Translations under genes and position numbers: made by a program
DNA from: Salminus brasiliensis
Lineage: Eukaryota > Chordata > Actinopteri > Characiformes > Bryconidae
Assembly: GCF_030463535.1 (NCBI RefSeq)
Contig: NC_132894.1
Span: forward strand, 28,788,625 to 28,852,624
Length of the DNA stretch: 64,000 nucleotides
Direction: 5' to 3'
Notes under the pieces: model-generated
Database searches by the model: none
What the model was told of the DNA's origin: nothing
The model's input: only the letters and a program-made list of their open reading frames with translations
Shown here: one piece after another, positions 1 through 13,200 of the stretch
How positions within the stretch are numbered: position 1 is the stretch's first letter
Layout: every line of letters starts with the position of its first letter

Positions 1-369
1 AGGCAGCAAGTGAATAGTCAGTTCTTGTGAATGTGAAATTTCATGGGTTGGAAACAGAAAAATAGGCAAATGTAAGGATCTGAGCCACTTTTTCACAGGT
101 TTTCCAAACTCTCCAAAACATCAGGCAGGTCTTATGGGGTGTTCTGGAGGCACAGTGGATTGGTGGTTAGCACATTTTCCTCTTAACAGTGGGGCCTTGG
201 GTTTCCTGGTTTCCTCTCACAGTCTAAAAGCATGGAGATCAGGTCTGTATGCACAGATATGGACTAGCACTCCTAGTGGTCATCTAGGTGGACGGGTGTT
301 TCCGGTTGAGGGTATGCTGTGTACTTAGGTATTAAGTATGTGTGGACAACCAGTGAACCGACAGGGGCA

Positions 370-570
370 TCTAAGGCTCATCAATGCAATCCATGGAGGT
401 CCCACCACTTACAGGATAACATCTTGGGATAGGATGCTAACATTTTGATGCCAGATACCACAGGACACCCTCAGAGGTCTTGGACTTGTGGAGTCCATGC
501 CTTGACAGGTCAGACCTGCTGTGCTGTGGCACATTATGAGTACTAATGTTATGGCTGATCTGTGTGATCA
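370..570 (+). mobile_element. Tc1/mariner-like transposase 3' remnant
   Basis: Broken reading frames keep MQSMEVPPLTG and then LMPDTTGHPQRS, resembling the C-terminal stretch of transposase-derived sequences frequent in fish genomes (SMEVPPLTG..LL..W.QIP.). It ends with the typical ATGTTATGGCTGATCTGTGT. Frameshifted and stop-ridden, so inactive. Confidence 0.45.
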
Positions 571-1329
571 CAAACTTGCCTCAAACCATGTTGAGTTATA
601 AAGAGTAACTCTGGAGCTGTGAAGGCTAAGCTGAGTGGCCTTGGTTTGCTCTGTGATGTTCCTTTTTTTTGGAACTTACAATTCTCTTCACATAATAAGA
701 ACAGGCCACCGAGTTCAGCCTCAACTCTGAATTGCATCTGAGACTATGGTAACCTGTCTCTTAAGGCAACAGTTCAGAAAAAAATCTAATTTTTTCAACT
801 TTTCTGTTACCCCAAATGTCATTAATCAGTTAACAAATCTTTTACGTATCTTTTTTCTAAAGGTTTGGTTTGTAGCTATCCAGCTAATGTTACCAACTAG
901 TAATGGAAACTTCCACACTATTAACGAGCAAAGCCTTTTTTATTTTTTATTTAGTTTTTATTTGGACTATGTGAGACTAACAACTTACTTACTAACAAAC
1001 CTAGGTTTGGGATGTGTGATAACTTGGGCATGCAGTTTGCACAATGCTAATCTGTGGGCTAGGAGCTTTAGTTTACAGGCTAGCTAGATGTCAATTGTGG
1101 CTTCTGGCTGACTGGCTACATTTAAGGTAAGGGGAAATGCCAGCTTCCTTGTATATCTCCATGCTACTGTGTTGTCCTGTCTCCCTCTGTCTTTCCAGGA
1201 AGGATATATGAGTTGTGATTATGAAAGCTGCTGGAACAGCACACCATACAACAAAGCACACGACCTACGAGGGTGGCAATGCTATCTTCTGTCAGTCTAA
1301 TGACATGTCATTCCAATGACATTGGAAGT

Positions 1330-1692
1330 CTAATGACTGTCATTCCAAAAGTCTGCTTTATCCACCCTTTATGTGCATTTGGGGTCACTGTCCTGTTGCA
1401 AAACCCAACTGTGTCCAACAGTTGTGTGTTTCAACCGTCTAGCTGATGACTATAATGCATTCTGAAGCACTTCTCCTTCTTTATTATTTCGTCCACTTTG
1501 TGCATTGTACTAGTTCTACTAGAAGAAAAAGAACCCCAGAGCATGATGCTACCACCATCATGCTTAACAGTTGGTACAGTGTTCTTAGGGTCGAATGCTT
1601 TACCTTTACTCCTCCAAACATACCTCTGATACCTCAGTAAATATACAATCATCCTTCTCAGGTCTGCACTGAGCTCCTTGGACTTTCCCATT
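1330..1692 (-). mobile_element. Tc1-like transposase fragment (dead)
   Basis: The minus strand reads MGKSKELSADLRRMIVYLL, then after a deletion YVWRSKGKAFDPKNTVPTVK and HDGGSIMLWGSFSSSRTS, both characteristic of fish Tc1 transposases. The two parts are normally over 150 residues apart, so the catalytic middle is largely gone. TTTGGGGTCACTGTCCTGTT at 1379-1398 is also typical of this class. Confidence 0.85.
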
Positions 1693-1830
1693 AGTCAATC
1701 CAACGAATTCCAAGTGCAGCTGTTGTTTTTATGACTGCTGAGCTACTGACACAAGCGTTAACCTTGTGTCTGAGCGGGAAGTCGAGCAACTAGTGTTAGG
1801 AGGAACAGAAAGGCGGAAATAGAGGCCAGT

Positions 1831-2092
1831 TCTGCTGTGCTTGGACACATCCGATCTAGGCTTAGATAAGTTAGCAAGCAGGCTTAACATCAACAGAACA
1901 GACCATGTTCCAGCTACCTGAAGCACAAATCACACACGTTTAGAGGAAAAGGCCTAATGTCTGAGAGCACAAGTCAAGTGAATGGTCTTAGGAGTGTTTT
2001 GGACTGTCTGCTGTGTTTGGACACATCTTTTCTAGGTTTAAAGAAGTTAGCAAGCAGGCTCAACATCAACAGAACAGATCATGTTTCAGCTT
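1831..2092. repeat. direct duplication, period 176 bp
   Basis: Bases 1831-1917 and 2007-2092 are near-identical (TTGGACACATC..TCTAGG.TTA.A.AAGTTAGCAAGCAGGCT.AACATCAACAGAACAGA.CATGTT). Both are followed by a copy of AATGTCTGAGAGCA or CATGTCTGAGAGCA. Confidence 0.8.
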
Positions 2093-3074
2093 AAGCCTCA
2101 TGTCTGAGAGCAGAGTCGACCAGAGCAGAGTCGAACTCAGCATGGCTAAACTTGCAACCATAGTGGGCTTAGATTTTTTCCACCTGTTTTCAGAGTGTGG
2201 CATTACCAATTAGTGAGCACCCACATAGCCCTCACCCTGTGGCTCTCTTAAATTGCACATGGGGCAATAAGCCTATTTAGCCATGTACTAGATAGACACA
2301 GAAATTTGACACATCAGTCACGTCACAATTTTGAAATACTGTCTTCATTTTGAGATTCTGTCAACATTTGTAAATACTGCGGTATCCATATGCTATTACT
2401 GTTATACTAGCCAAGCCTAATACACACTAGGTAAGTGTAAAATATATATTTTTTGTGTTAGTGTAGGAGGTTCATTTGTTTTCCTTGATAACCATAGCTT
2501 GAAAATCCATGGCACAGCATAGCTTGCTTTTGTTTTAGTATTTATTTTCCATTTGCACTGTCCAATGAGTTCTTCTCCCTCAGGAACTTGCTCTGCCGTA
2601 TTTAGTAACATAAATATTGACTGTATCATAGCAAACATTAAATCATCAGCTACCTAACCTTCAATTCATGGGTGTTTGTGTCTTCTCCACTTGTTTATCC
2701 AGCTCACAAGCTTTCTCTCCACATATTTTTACTCCCATGTTACCTTCCAACAGCCCTACTGTAAAAAATCCAGAGGAGTGAAAAATATCCTTAATGTAAT
2801 TTCTCCTCGACAACAAAGAGATCAAATGGAGAGAGAGACTTTAGTATAAGTCTCCTGCTGCTCATGTGTGTTCCCTAATATAAGGATCTCATGTCTCCTC
2901 ATGGGTTTTAGTACAGATCTCAATAGTCTCAGAATATGCTCAGATCTGCCAAAATAATAACACTATGCACTAAAAAGAGGGGTCCCAAAATATGAGCTCA
3001 ACTCTTTCTCATTTAGGACAAAGAGCCTTCTCAGCTCTGATGCTGTGAATTACAATACAATACAAAAATATTGT

Positions 3075-3140
3075 TTCTTCTGAAATCAAGGGTATTAAAA
3101 GGGTATTTTGTTGGAGTAACTGTCCAGTGTAGTGTCTCTA
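3075..3140 (+). repeat. fragment of MITE-like family A
   Basis: Contains GAAATCAAGGGTATTAAAA and TTGTTGGAGTAACTGTCCAG, internal sequence of the family seen whole at 8075-8523. Confidence 0.5.
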
Positions 3141-3179
3141 CAGTCAGTAGGTGGTGCTCTCTTGCCCCGTCACTCTGAA

Positions 3180-3470
3180 AGCGATGTTGGCTGGCACAGG
3201 CGTCTTGTAGCTAGTGTGTAGTGGAGCTGGGGACCCGGCGCTTTTCTCTAAGCGCGTCCACTGCCATGTGATGCCGCATCGGTGGCAGTTCAAAAGAGGA
3301 TGGTGACTGGCTTTGCATGTATGGGAGGAGACATGTGTTAAGTACTTACCCTCCTAGTGTTGGGAGCACTGCTAGTGCTAAGGGGAGAGTACTAATGAGT
3401 GGCTTGGGAAATTGGCTATCTACAAAACGGAGGCGGAAAATTGGGTAAAAAATGAGATTAAATTAAAGAA
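3180..3470 (+). repeat. tRNA-derived SINE copy, decayed
   Basis: Shares with the 18831 copy the block CATCGGTGGCAGTTCAAAAG (B-box-like), GGAGGAGACATGTGTTA, CTCCTAGTGTTGGGAGCA and the AAATTGGG..AAAA tail. The head is diverged. Confidence 0.6.
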
Positions 3471-4215
3471 AAGAGATTAAATCAAGACTCAAGTCTCATG
3501 TTTCATTTTGTCTAATGCTGTTTCTCCTAAGCAATTTTAGGAGAAACATCTGTGACAAAACTGAGCTCCAAATGTAATGTCAAAGATCAACATTTCAGCA
3601 ATTACATTTTCATCTGGGAAGAGAAAACCTAAAAGTTACTTTGAGCAACTTAAGCCTTGAAACATCGCTTCATTCAAAGTAATTATTTCACTTGAATAAA
3701 TCTAGTTCAATTGCTTACTAATGCATGAATATTTTGTTTTTGAGGTGGAACTAATGAACCATTTTTACACTGCTATTTCATTTTGGTTTGGCTGTTCCTC
3801 TAGTACACAATCTTAATTAGTATTGGGGCAGAGAACTGTAGTAGATGTCCTGGAAGGATGCTTCCATAAAACCACTATTTCTGCAAATTCCCTCAGCATC
3901 ATACTGTCAGGTCACCATGGAAACGCTATCCTGTGATTCTCCGATCACTGTCACAAAGCTTTTTCTTTTTTTGGTGCTCTGTAAACAGGTGTGCTAAGTG
4001 CTCCCTTATGGTTTGCTCTTAGCCAGTTGTTGTTTTTTTTACTCTTCTGGTACAGTATTTTCTGGTTCCATGGTTCGGCGGTTAAAAATAGACATGCAAA
4101 AGTGTTAAAAGCAGCAGCTCCAGAGATGACAAATACATTTTGATGTAATTTTGAATATTTTGGACGTCAACAGTTGATGCTCAAAGCTCAAATACAGGAC
4201 CAGTGACTTACTCAC

Positions 4216-4299
4216 CAAAGGAGTGGGAGACTTTTCCACATCCAGAATCAACTTTCCTATGTTGCCTCGGTCATGGATTCTCTGCATGGCCTCCTTCAC
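4216..4299 (-). CDS. vat1l: vat1l exon 8
   Basis: 84 nt, residues 354-381. Encodes VKEAMQRIHDRGNIGKLILD then VEKSPTPL. Acceptor ttttattttag|GTGAAG, donor CCTTTG|gtgagt, phase 0. The donor shows that at least one more coding exon follows at lower coordinates, but I could not recognise it in 1-4215. Confidence 0.94.
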
Positions 4300-7200
4300 C
4301 TAAAATAAAAAAGCAGATGCACATATCTCTGCATCTAATCTATCCCTGTGTCTTAAAATATGCTTATATTTTTGTCATGCAGTAAACATCTTCATTGTTT
4401 TCTGTGCTCCCATAATCAAGACATGACTGGACTTTTGCATTCTGCAGTTCTACAAAGTCCACAGAAGGTGGCAGTAAAGTTCAGCATAAAGGAAATGCAC
4501 ATGTTTTTTTTTAATTATTGCAGATTTTTTTTTTTATTTAAACTGGCCTGTCAGTCAAGATGTCTCTCAAAAACAACATAATTGCCAAATCAAGCTGAAC
4601 ATTTTTAGTCACAGCTGCATGAAAAGTGTGATCAAGGTGAACATGCTTTTGTGGCTGAGGAAAGACAACAAATACTGCTGAAGAACACGAAGAACCATCA
4701 CGCCACGTTTGATGGAAAATAATGAGTGCACTGACAGAGACGTGCTAAATCACTCTCCGAAGCACTGCCTTTCACACACAGCGCACTTTTCACAGCCACA
4801 GACAATACAAATTTGGCCTGACTGCTGCTCTTAGCCCAGACTGGAGGTATGAGGTCAGAATGACTCCAGCCTCAGACACTTGTGCGAGACCGTATCTGAC
4901 AGCAAGCTGCGGCAGGAGCAGAACACGCTCGACTGCTTTATGTTCGTGGAGACGCAGGCACAGTTTTCATGTGTAAAATTCCCAAAGTCTTACAATGGAT
5001 TCTCTGAGTGATGCCATAGCAGGACCATTTCTGTAAAAGAGATGCGAGTGCGAAGAACCTTCACACTCAACCTACATCGACTTATTTAAAGCTTTAAAAG
5101 GTTCTTCACACACACACACACCATCTCTGTAAGACATGGTTCTTTATGGACCAAAAAGTGGTTCCTCTATGGTATCTCTCAAAGAACCATTTGTAGCACC
5201 TCTAATTCACATGTATCGGAGGAGACTTCTAGCATTGCTAGTGCCGGGGGGGGCTACGGACAGGTTAATTGAGTAGTACCAAATTGGGAGAAACAGGTTG
5301 AAAAAGACATGGTCATGTGGTTTCTGACACTGTATGACAGATCTACAGTTATCTACTGTGGAAAAAAATGCCATAAAACAATGACATAATTAAGGCTTCA
5401 AGTTCAAGACTGCTGCTGTTTTAATCTTCATAATAGCAAAAAACATATAAACGAGTCTTTTTGAGATTGTTTAACAACTTAATACAAATTAGTTAAAGTG
5501 TGTGATGTGTCAAAGTGTGTGATGATTTAGACAACCTCAAGCTCATCTGTGCAAAGTAGCTGAGAGACATATTTGGGCATATATTGACAGATATGAGATT
5601 GGTGACTGAGTCTGAGTCCAGTGTTTGTTAGCAACCTTAGCCTCACATCTCATGTCTTGTTCCAAACTAAAGAAGCAAAACTTACATACAAGCCGTGTTT
5701 TAGCTGAATGACTGCATGTTCATCTGCATATTCATTTGACTATTGGCTGATCTATTCCTTTAAGACAGAACCAGCAGTGTGATTGCTTCTTCATAATTTC
5801 ACTCATTCAGATTTTTCAGGAATCAATTTCCAGCCATTAATCAAACATGGCAAGGTAGCTCATCTCGTTATCTTGAAGATGACCTTCTGAAACACAAAAG
5901 GTTAGTCAGGTAAACTCTTGTCTTGTCTTGATCACCATATGCGACTTTAAACATCTGACTGGATGCGAGGGCTTTAAAGATCAGTGTGCAGTGAGCTGGT
6001 GGGGCTTCTTCCTTTTATTGAAAGTAATAAAACCTGATATAAGACCTGGGAGAGGCCACAGTCGTTTCTGCCGATTCCACTGGTGGAAGTGAAAACGTCT
6101 CGCACCGTTAAGGCGTCCTTGAGAGGCCGGGTCAGTAAAGGGCTGTCATAACAAGGTCCTTTGACCAAGGAAATGCATTCTATACTGGGGTTGGCATCTT
6201 TAGCTGAGACTGATTCTGAGGCATATAGTGATCAGGACATCTGATTTCTCGATGTGTAAGTCAACAAACCACTGCTAATACCTGCTGCAATATCAGTAAT
6301 ATCAGCACAATGCAATGCAGTTCCCCAGAAAATGTGTGAACAAAATAGCTACTTCTGCTGCGTTCCATTTACCTTGGAAGTTGGATGTCGGAGCTGGGAA
6401 TAACGGTACACCCGAGTTGACCCCACGGTCCAGTTAAATGTTCCGATAACTGTACACTATTTTAACATTTTAAAATAACAGTTAGCTAAAGACTTCAGAG
6501 ACAAACCAGTGTTGTGTGGCGAATCTAACCAACATGTCCCACTTTTTATGTCCCAGGTTAGAATTGTTAGCATTGACCCAGGTTAGCGCAGTTGGTGATA
6601 CCAATTAATAACATTTTGTGCATCCAAACACCATGGAAGCACGTCCACAGATAGAAGTTGAACAGCCTTATGACTGTACGACTGATGTATTGAGACACAG
6701 ACAGATAGCAGAGCTAATAATCTGTATAATACTGTTGCTTTTACTAGTGCTGCTGTACAGTGTGAACATCCTGGATTTTGAACTTGGGGTTGTTGACCCT
6801 CTCCTGACTTTCCGAGTAAGAAACTTGAGGGGGCGTTCCAGGTGAAATTTCCTACTCGGAACTCGGACATTCTGACTGTCAGATGATTCATGTAACGCGC
6901 ACATGCAAGTGAGATTTGCCTCCTCACTACTTCTGCATGCAGAATTCTTGAAAATGTATTTTAATGGGCTCATAACAAGCATAACCAATTGCTCTTCCCC
7001 TTTTGTTAATTTTATGAAAAATAATCTCCAAAATGGTGACTTTACAGGAGAAGGCAAACATTTTAACTGTACATGGAAGTTAATGTAAAATAAGATGTTT
7101 AATTCAAGTAATTTAGAGCATTTCTATTGGTCTATATGGTCTAGAATTATTGACACATGGTACAGAGCAGCTACAGCGTTCAACTGTTGGAGAAAACTAA

Positions 7201-10200
7201 CAACGGACAAAAACTGATACATGTTTTTTATTAAACAGCAGCAGTATATTGAAATAAACTGCAAAAACCTCTCCGTTTCAATTTACCTTGCATCCTTTTA
7301 GGGTACATCTTTAGTACATTTAATCAGGAAATATAATTGTATCATTATTCATTTGCATTTTTTTCAGTTTGCCTTTAACGTAATTTTCTACTTAGGTTAT
7401 AAAATGTACAAATTTGCACTGTTCTCATGGGAAGCTAAATGCCTTAAGGTAAAAATGTACTCTATTGGTCCAGGTCAGGACCACACTGTACCTTTGAGGG
7501 TACATTGGTACATTGTTCTTATCTTCAGGGGCAAAAATGTACCTGTGCAGTACCAGGATTTTCCATTCAAGTACTGAATACATTTTCATAAAATCTTCTG
7601 TACAGTACAGTATTTGTTTTTTATCCAATGTTTTCTTACAGTGTGCAGCAACTGGGTCTTATGCTTCTCACCACCAGAAAAACATCAACATGAGCTCCAT
7701 CAGAGTCTATCCACTGCTGATCAGCATGCCTTTAGAGTAACATTTGCCTCATAAACCACCAACAGCCATTTCTCCAGCTCCCCCGGCTCAACTTCAGCCT
7801 CATCTCAGAGGTACTACAAATATGTGGAGGGGGTTTGATTGCCTCTGAATGAGTCTGCTGCAGCAGCCCCAGAAGAATGAAGAGCAATAAAACGCATAAG
7901 AGAGAAAGCTCTTCGTGACAACACTGCTCCAGTACTCCTTATCCACAGAGACACAGCGCTGACCCTTCAACAGGTTTCAATGTCATTTCTCATTTTTAAG
8001 GCTCAGGTAATTACTCTACAGCAGGGGCGCACTAAATATACAAAAACAGGAGGGTCCTGAGAGTGGCAAAAACACATTATATGGACTAAAGTATTGGGAC
8101 AGCTGCTCAGTCATTTTTCTTCCGAAATCAAGAAGTCTATCCTGCTTTTGTTGAAGTAACGGTCTCTTCTGTCCAGGGAAGAAGGCTTCCCACTAGATTT
8201 AAATTTGATTGCATTCAGCAACAATAACATTAGTGAATTTACCTCATTCCCAACTCATTTCAACAGTAATGGACGGAGCACCAACCACCATTCCAGAGAA
8301 CACAGTTCTGCTGTTCCACAGCTCAGTGCTGGGGGGCTTTATAGCCCTTTAGCCCATGGTATTAGGTCTTAAGTATGGTGTTAATAGGTTCATGTCTATC
8401 TGCTCCAGAGAGTCCTATTCTATTGGCAATATTTCTCTACAGGGACTACACAAGCAGCATGTGTGTCAGCAATGGGTGCAACTAAAAGTAAGGTTGTCCG
8501 TAAATATTTGGGCATTAAGTGTAGCAGCAGAAAGCGTCAATGAGAGCTGCTCATAAAGTAACGTGTGGAGGGGTGTGTAGCAGCATGGCACTCATGTACA
8601 GTGTTTAGGTGTTTTTTTTTTTGTTTGTTACTGTACAATAAAATGTATTTAGTGACCGTATGACACTGTTCATAGTAGTGACATGATGTATAATGCTGGA
8701 CTATTCAATATTACTATATGCAATTACATATTTAAACGTGTATTGGGTTTTCACAATCAATGGCCTTTACATTCTATTTGAATGCTGAATGAAAAGAATC
8801 TTCCAATTTAGTTGAAATGTGAAAAACATAATACATGTTTTTATTTATTAAAAAATAAAATTTTTAATTAAACCCAAATCCTAATTAAATATTAAATATT
8901 TGGCATCAACTGAAAGTGGAAAACCATTATTAACCGCAACTTCTAAGGGTTAAGAAAGAAAGAAAAAAACACTGAGTCATATTTGCTCTAGGCGTCTGAG
9001 AGGCTGATTTTCAGATTTGTGACTCATCGTATGAATCTGAATCATTCTTCGTGACCAAAGTTTAATATGATGCGTTTTTGCACTCATGTACATACTGTAA
9101 ATCAGGACACAAGGTGCTTCTCATATATAAGCGCACTTGCTGGAGATATTCTGGACATACTGGATAAGCTGGAAATGAAGAATTTGCAATACTGCCCATA
9201 GAACAGCCTCACCTCACCTCATTTGCAATGGAAAACCTGCCTTTTTTTTGTGTCAGCTCTCTTTCTCATAGAGCTTTTCTCAAAGCTCTTTGAAAATGAG
9301 TAATGGAATCAGATTGAACGCTTTTGTAGTGGCACTGAAAGGGGCTGTGGATCACTCAGTAGCTCTTATGGCTTGGATGAATCATCTGTGTTTATGTGTT
9401 CATATCTTTCAAATATTCATTTTTAAACGAAACACGCTTATGCATAATAGTTTTTCATTAGGAATATGGCATTTGACTTCGTAATCAGCCATGAAAAATG
9501 CACTCAAAACATTTATTCGAAACGCCAATGCAGTGGCTGCTGCAACATGAGCTCACTGCAAAAATGTATGAAATATAAACTTAATGTTAGCGAGTGTGTT
9601 CATGTATGTAATACAGATGATGGAAGCGGCTAATGGAGAAATGCTGTGGTAGACATCAATAGCCCATATCATAAGAAACATGTCTTGCTTTGTAAAAATG
9701 TAGATGGATGGATGGATGCACAGATTATTACTTTCACAAAAGAAATGAACAGGCTTGATTTAGGGTGCAAACTTTGCTGAAGTTCTCAAATGTACCATTC
9801 TCTCCATCTGAGTGCTGGAGCATCTGGTCAGGGTCAGGGACGTAAACAGGGCCAGGCACAAAAATCACACACACTCACCCATCGCTAATGCAATGTTAAG
9901 GCCACTTTGGCCCAGTATTGCTATCGTGGTGCTAGCATCACTATTGTGGCTTAAGCATCGGTACTGCAATGACTGCCAGCTCGCCAGCATCATTACTGGA
10001 GCATTAGCATTGCTATTGCAGAATTAGCATCGCTATGGCAGCATTCGCATCGTTATCACAGCATTAGCATCGCTACTGTGCCAGTCCCTGGCCTTGCCCA
10101 GCATCACTAAAACATTGCTATCGCCGTGGTAGCATTGAAACCGCATCGCCTGCCAGCCTCGCCCTGCATCACTGCTGCGCTGTTAGTCACAAGCCATGTT

Positions 10201-13200
10201 CATGTCCTGAGCCCTTCACATCTAAAAACTAGTAAATATGAGATTCTGAAGGCTCTGAGGGCAAGGCTAGAGTCATTTTATGCCACACAACCTTTTTCTA
10301 AAGAGAGATTTGGGCCTCTAACTCCCCATTGTAAAAACCACATAGACGATTTCATGCAGCAAATAGCAGTCCGGCCAAACCAGGCTTACCTTGTTTTTCT
10401 CGTTTCTAAGTGATAAAGAGAGCTTGATTACAATAGTGTGCTGCGTAAACCCACACAAACATGAGTAAACCCTAAAGAAAAACATGTAAAATACCCGAGG
10501 AATGTTAAAAAGAAGTCACCAGTCTGGCAGTATTCTGAAGCACAACCTCTTCAGCACGGATCTCTTCAGTTGCTAATCTCTCATTAAAGTAGATTTGGGC
10601 TTCGAGTCTTTTCAAAAGCCACCGAGAGCAGCACAGACAGCTCATGCATTAGGCAAGTTTATTATCCAGATCAAGTCCAACCACTACTTATACATGAACC
10701 AAACTTTGACCACTCTGTAACCACTATGGACAGACAGGACCCTCTTATTGCCAAGATCGTGAAGAACAGCGAGTGGTTGTGGCTGCGTATCACTACCTAA
10801 TTAACTCTAAACAAAACTGAATGTACACCATTGTGTGCCTTCTATTCAAATGCACTGTTTCAGACTTGAGGCAATCAGTGTGTCAAAGTAGGGCGAATCC
10901 CACTAAATATGCAGTAATGGGAAAGATGGCATGAGACCTCTACTGTGTTAGTAGCTGAGAATGTGCAGCCATGCACATTCCTGTCTGTTTTATATATGAA
11001 AAGCGACAAACCTTTTTTCTTTTTTTTTCACATATAAAATGAATAAAATATAGAAATACAGAAGATCAAGCAAAGCTGCACAGTAGAACTTCATGCAGGT
11101 CCTTTCCTGCCATATGGGAATTTGCTTTGACTTAGGAGCAGGTCTATATATAAAGGTCCTCTAGGTCTTGCACTGACTTCCACAATTCCCCTTAACTGTC
11201 CTTTCTTAAAGACAGTGGACATTGAGAACTGGACGTGATCTTTTTATAGCCTTTCCCTGCTTTTGTAGCCATTAGTTGGCTTTATTTTCATCTCTTCAGC
11301 CAGCTGAATAAAGTTTTAAAGACTTAAAAAATGAGGGCCCTGACTGGTCCAGCGAAATATGGCAAAGTCACTGTGACGAGAGCATTGTTCAAATCCCAGG
11401 TATGCTGCTAGCCATCTGCAGCTGGGGCCCAGAAAGAGCACAATTGGCCTTGCTCTATTCAGGCTCTGTAAATTGCACTGCCATTTGCCATGTCTGAGGA
11501 GGCGTGTGACGATCTTCACCCTACCAGTGTCGGAAGAATTGCATGTGATAGGGATAGAATATGTATGGTTTGGGTAATTGGTGTTCCAAATTGGGGAGAA
11601 AATGGATAATAAATCAAGTTTTTGAGCTGCCTAATTCGGTTGCAAGGAGTAAATTAAGGACTAATGGGAGAGTGAAAGAGTGTGAGAGTGTCCAACCCTT
11701 TACACATGCCACCATTACTATTATTTTTGTTCAGTTATAAAGTACTTTGTAAAGTGCCACAGACACAGACCATCAGCTGCACTCACACCTTGTTAAATCT
11801 CCATAGATAATCACTGCCAACAGAATGGCATGCTCTGAATCAGAGGCACATGAGCCTAAGGTCACCGTACCCAATGCCAAGCAATGACTAAAGGGGTCTA
11901 AAGCCTTCCAGCACTAAGTTTTTCGAGCAGTGGAACTTTGCGCTCTCTTTGTGATCCAGAACTAATCATCCAACATCAGTAGCTGACCTCACCAATGCTC
12001 TTCGGGATGAATGCACCCAAATCCTCATAGCAATGTTCCAAAATCTGGTGTAAAGCCCTTCTAAAAGTGTAGAGGCAGTTACTGCAGCAAATGAAAAACA
12101 ACCTCCTGGTTAATACCCTTGATTACGGAAGGGGACGTTGGTGGATCAGAAGCCACAGCTGTCCGTCCAACTGGCCTGTGAGCCCTCTAAGCATGATAAA
12201 CAGAAAGACACTGGTTTTTCACACCGGGTTAAGATCAACAACAGCAACTGTTCTGTACATATCAATTACAGCTACTATGTGAAACTACATTTCTAATCAT
12301 AATCAGTAAAGAAAAAGCAATACTGTGCAGTGATGAGACCAGTTTTGCTCATGGTTGAGTGAAGGGTCAGTGCTGTCTCACCCTACATACTCTGAAATAG
12401 TCTTCCCACACACTCGCACCAATGAGGACCAGGCCCCAGGCATGCAACTCAGCCTCCAAAGAAATCTCCACACAGTCTGGCCTACAGAATACTGCACCAG
12501 GCCAAAGACAAACCATGATAACTAGATATTGAGCAAAGCTTTCATAGAGATAATTTGCTTTACTTTGCAGAGCAGTGCAACAGAGACTAGTACACTAGAA
12601 AAGTGGGCACACAGAGAGCCACTTCCTCTGCCCCTACGTCCTGCTGGTCCAGGGGGTCGATATTTTCCAATGACTGCCACACAACCCCAAAGCAGCAACA
12701 GGTCCACCTCCATGTGATGAGGTCGCAGGTAAAAAGGCTGATGCCCTTTTTAAGCAGATCATTATACCAACAGTAGTACCGTGTAACTTGCTGTCATATG
12801 AGGGTTTGCTCAGTTTTTCTGGTCGGCATAGAAGCAGGCCTATCCGACAGCTTTCATGGTCCTCTAGATCTTGCTTCTCTGTTGCTGTTCCCTTTCTCCC
12901 CATGCCCTGACTTTTCGCTGGTCCTGGGGACCAAACCGTCAACTTTCCTGTCCTTTATCAGCTGTATTTATTATTATTGTCAATAAATTTGTATTTAAAA
13001 TAAATTTATATTCCCATGACTGAAGGATTTGTGAAAAACACACAGCCTGCATAAACAGGGAAATGCACTGAAATGACTGTGTCTGTGGTATTCAGCCATA
13101 TGTGTCAGACAGAGATTAGGATGACATACACAGCAGTATTCCTTTAAATCCGCAGCATAAAAAGGTGAAGTATGTAATATTTCATTTTTAAAAGAAAAGG

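Larger units (their letters stand above)
1..4215. other. vat1l last intron or 3' flank, transposon-rich
   Basis: No exon recognised. It should lie in the last vat1l intron or just beyond the gene. Contains transposase remnants (370-570, 1330-1692), a direct duplication (1831-2092), a fragment of a dispersed MITE-like family (3075-3140) and a SINE-like copy (3180-3470). The rest is AT-rich sequence with no pattern I can name. Confidence 0.6.
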
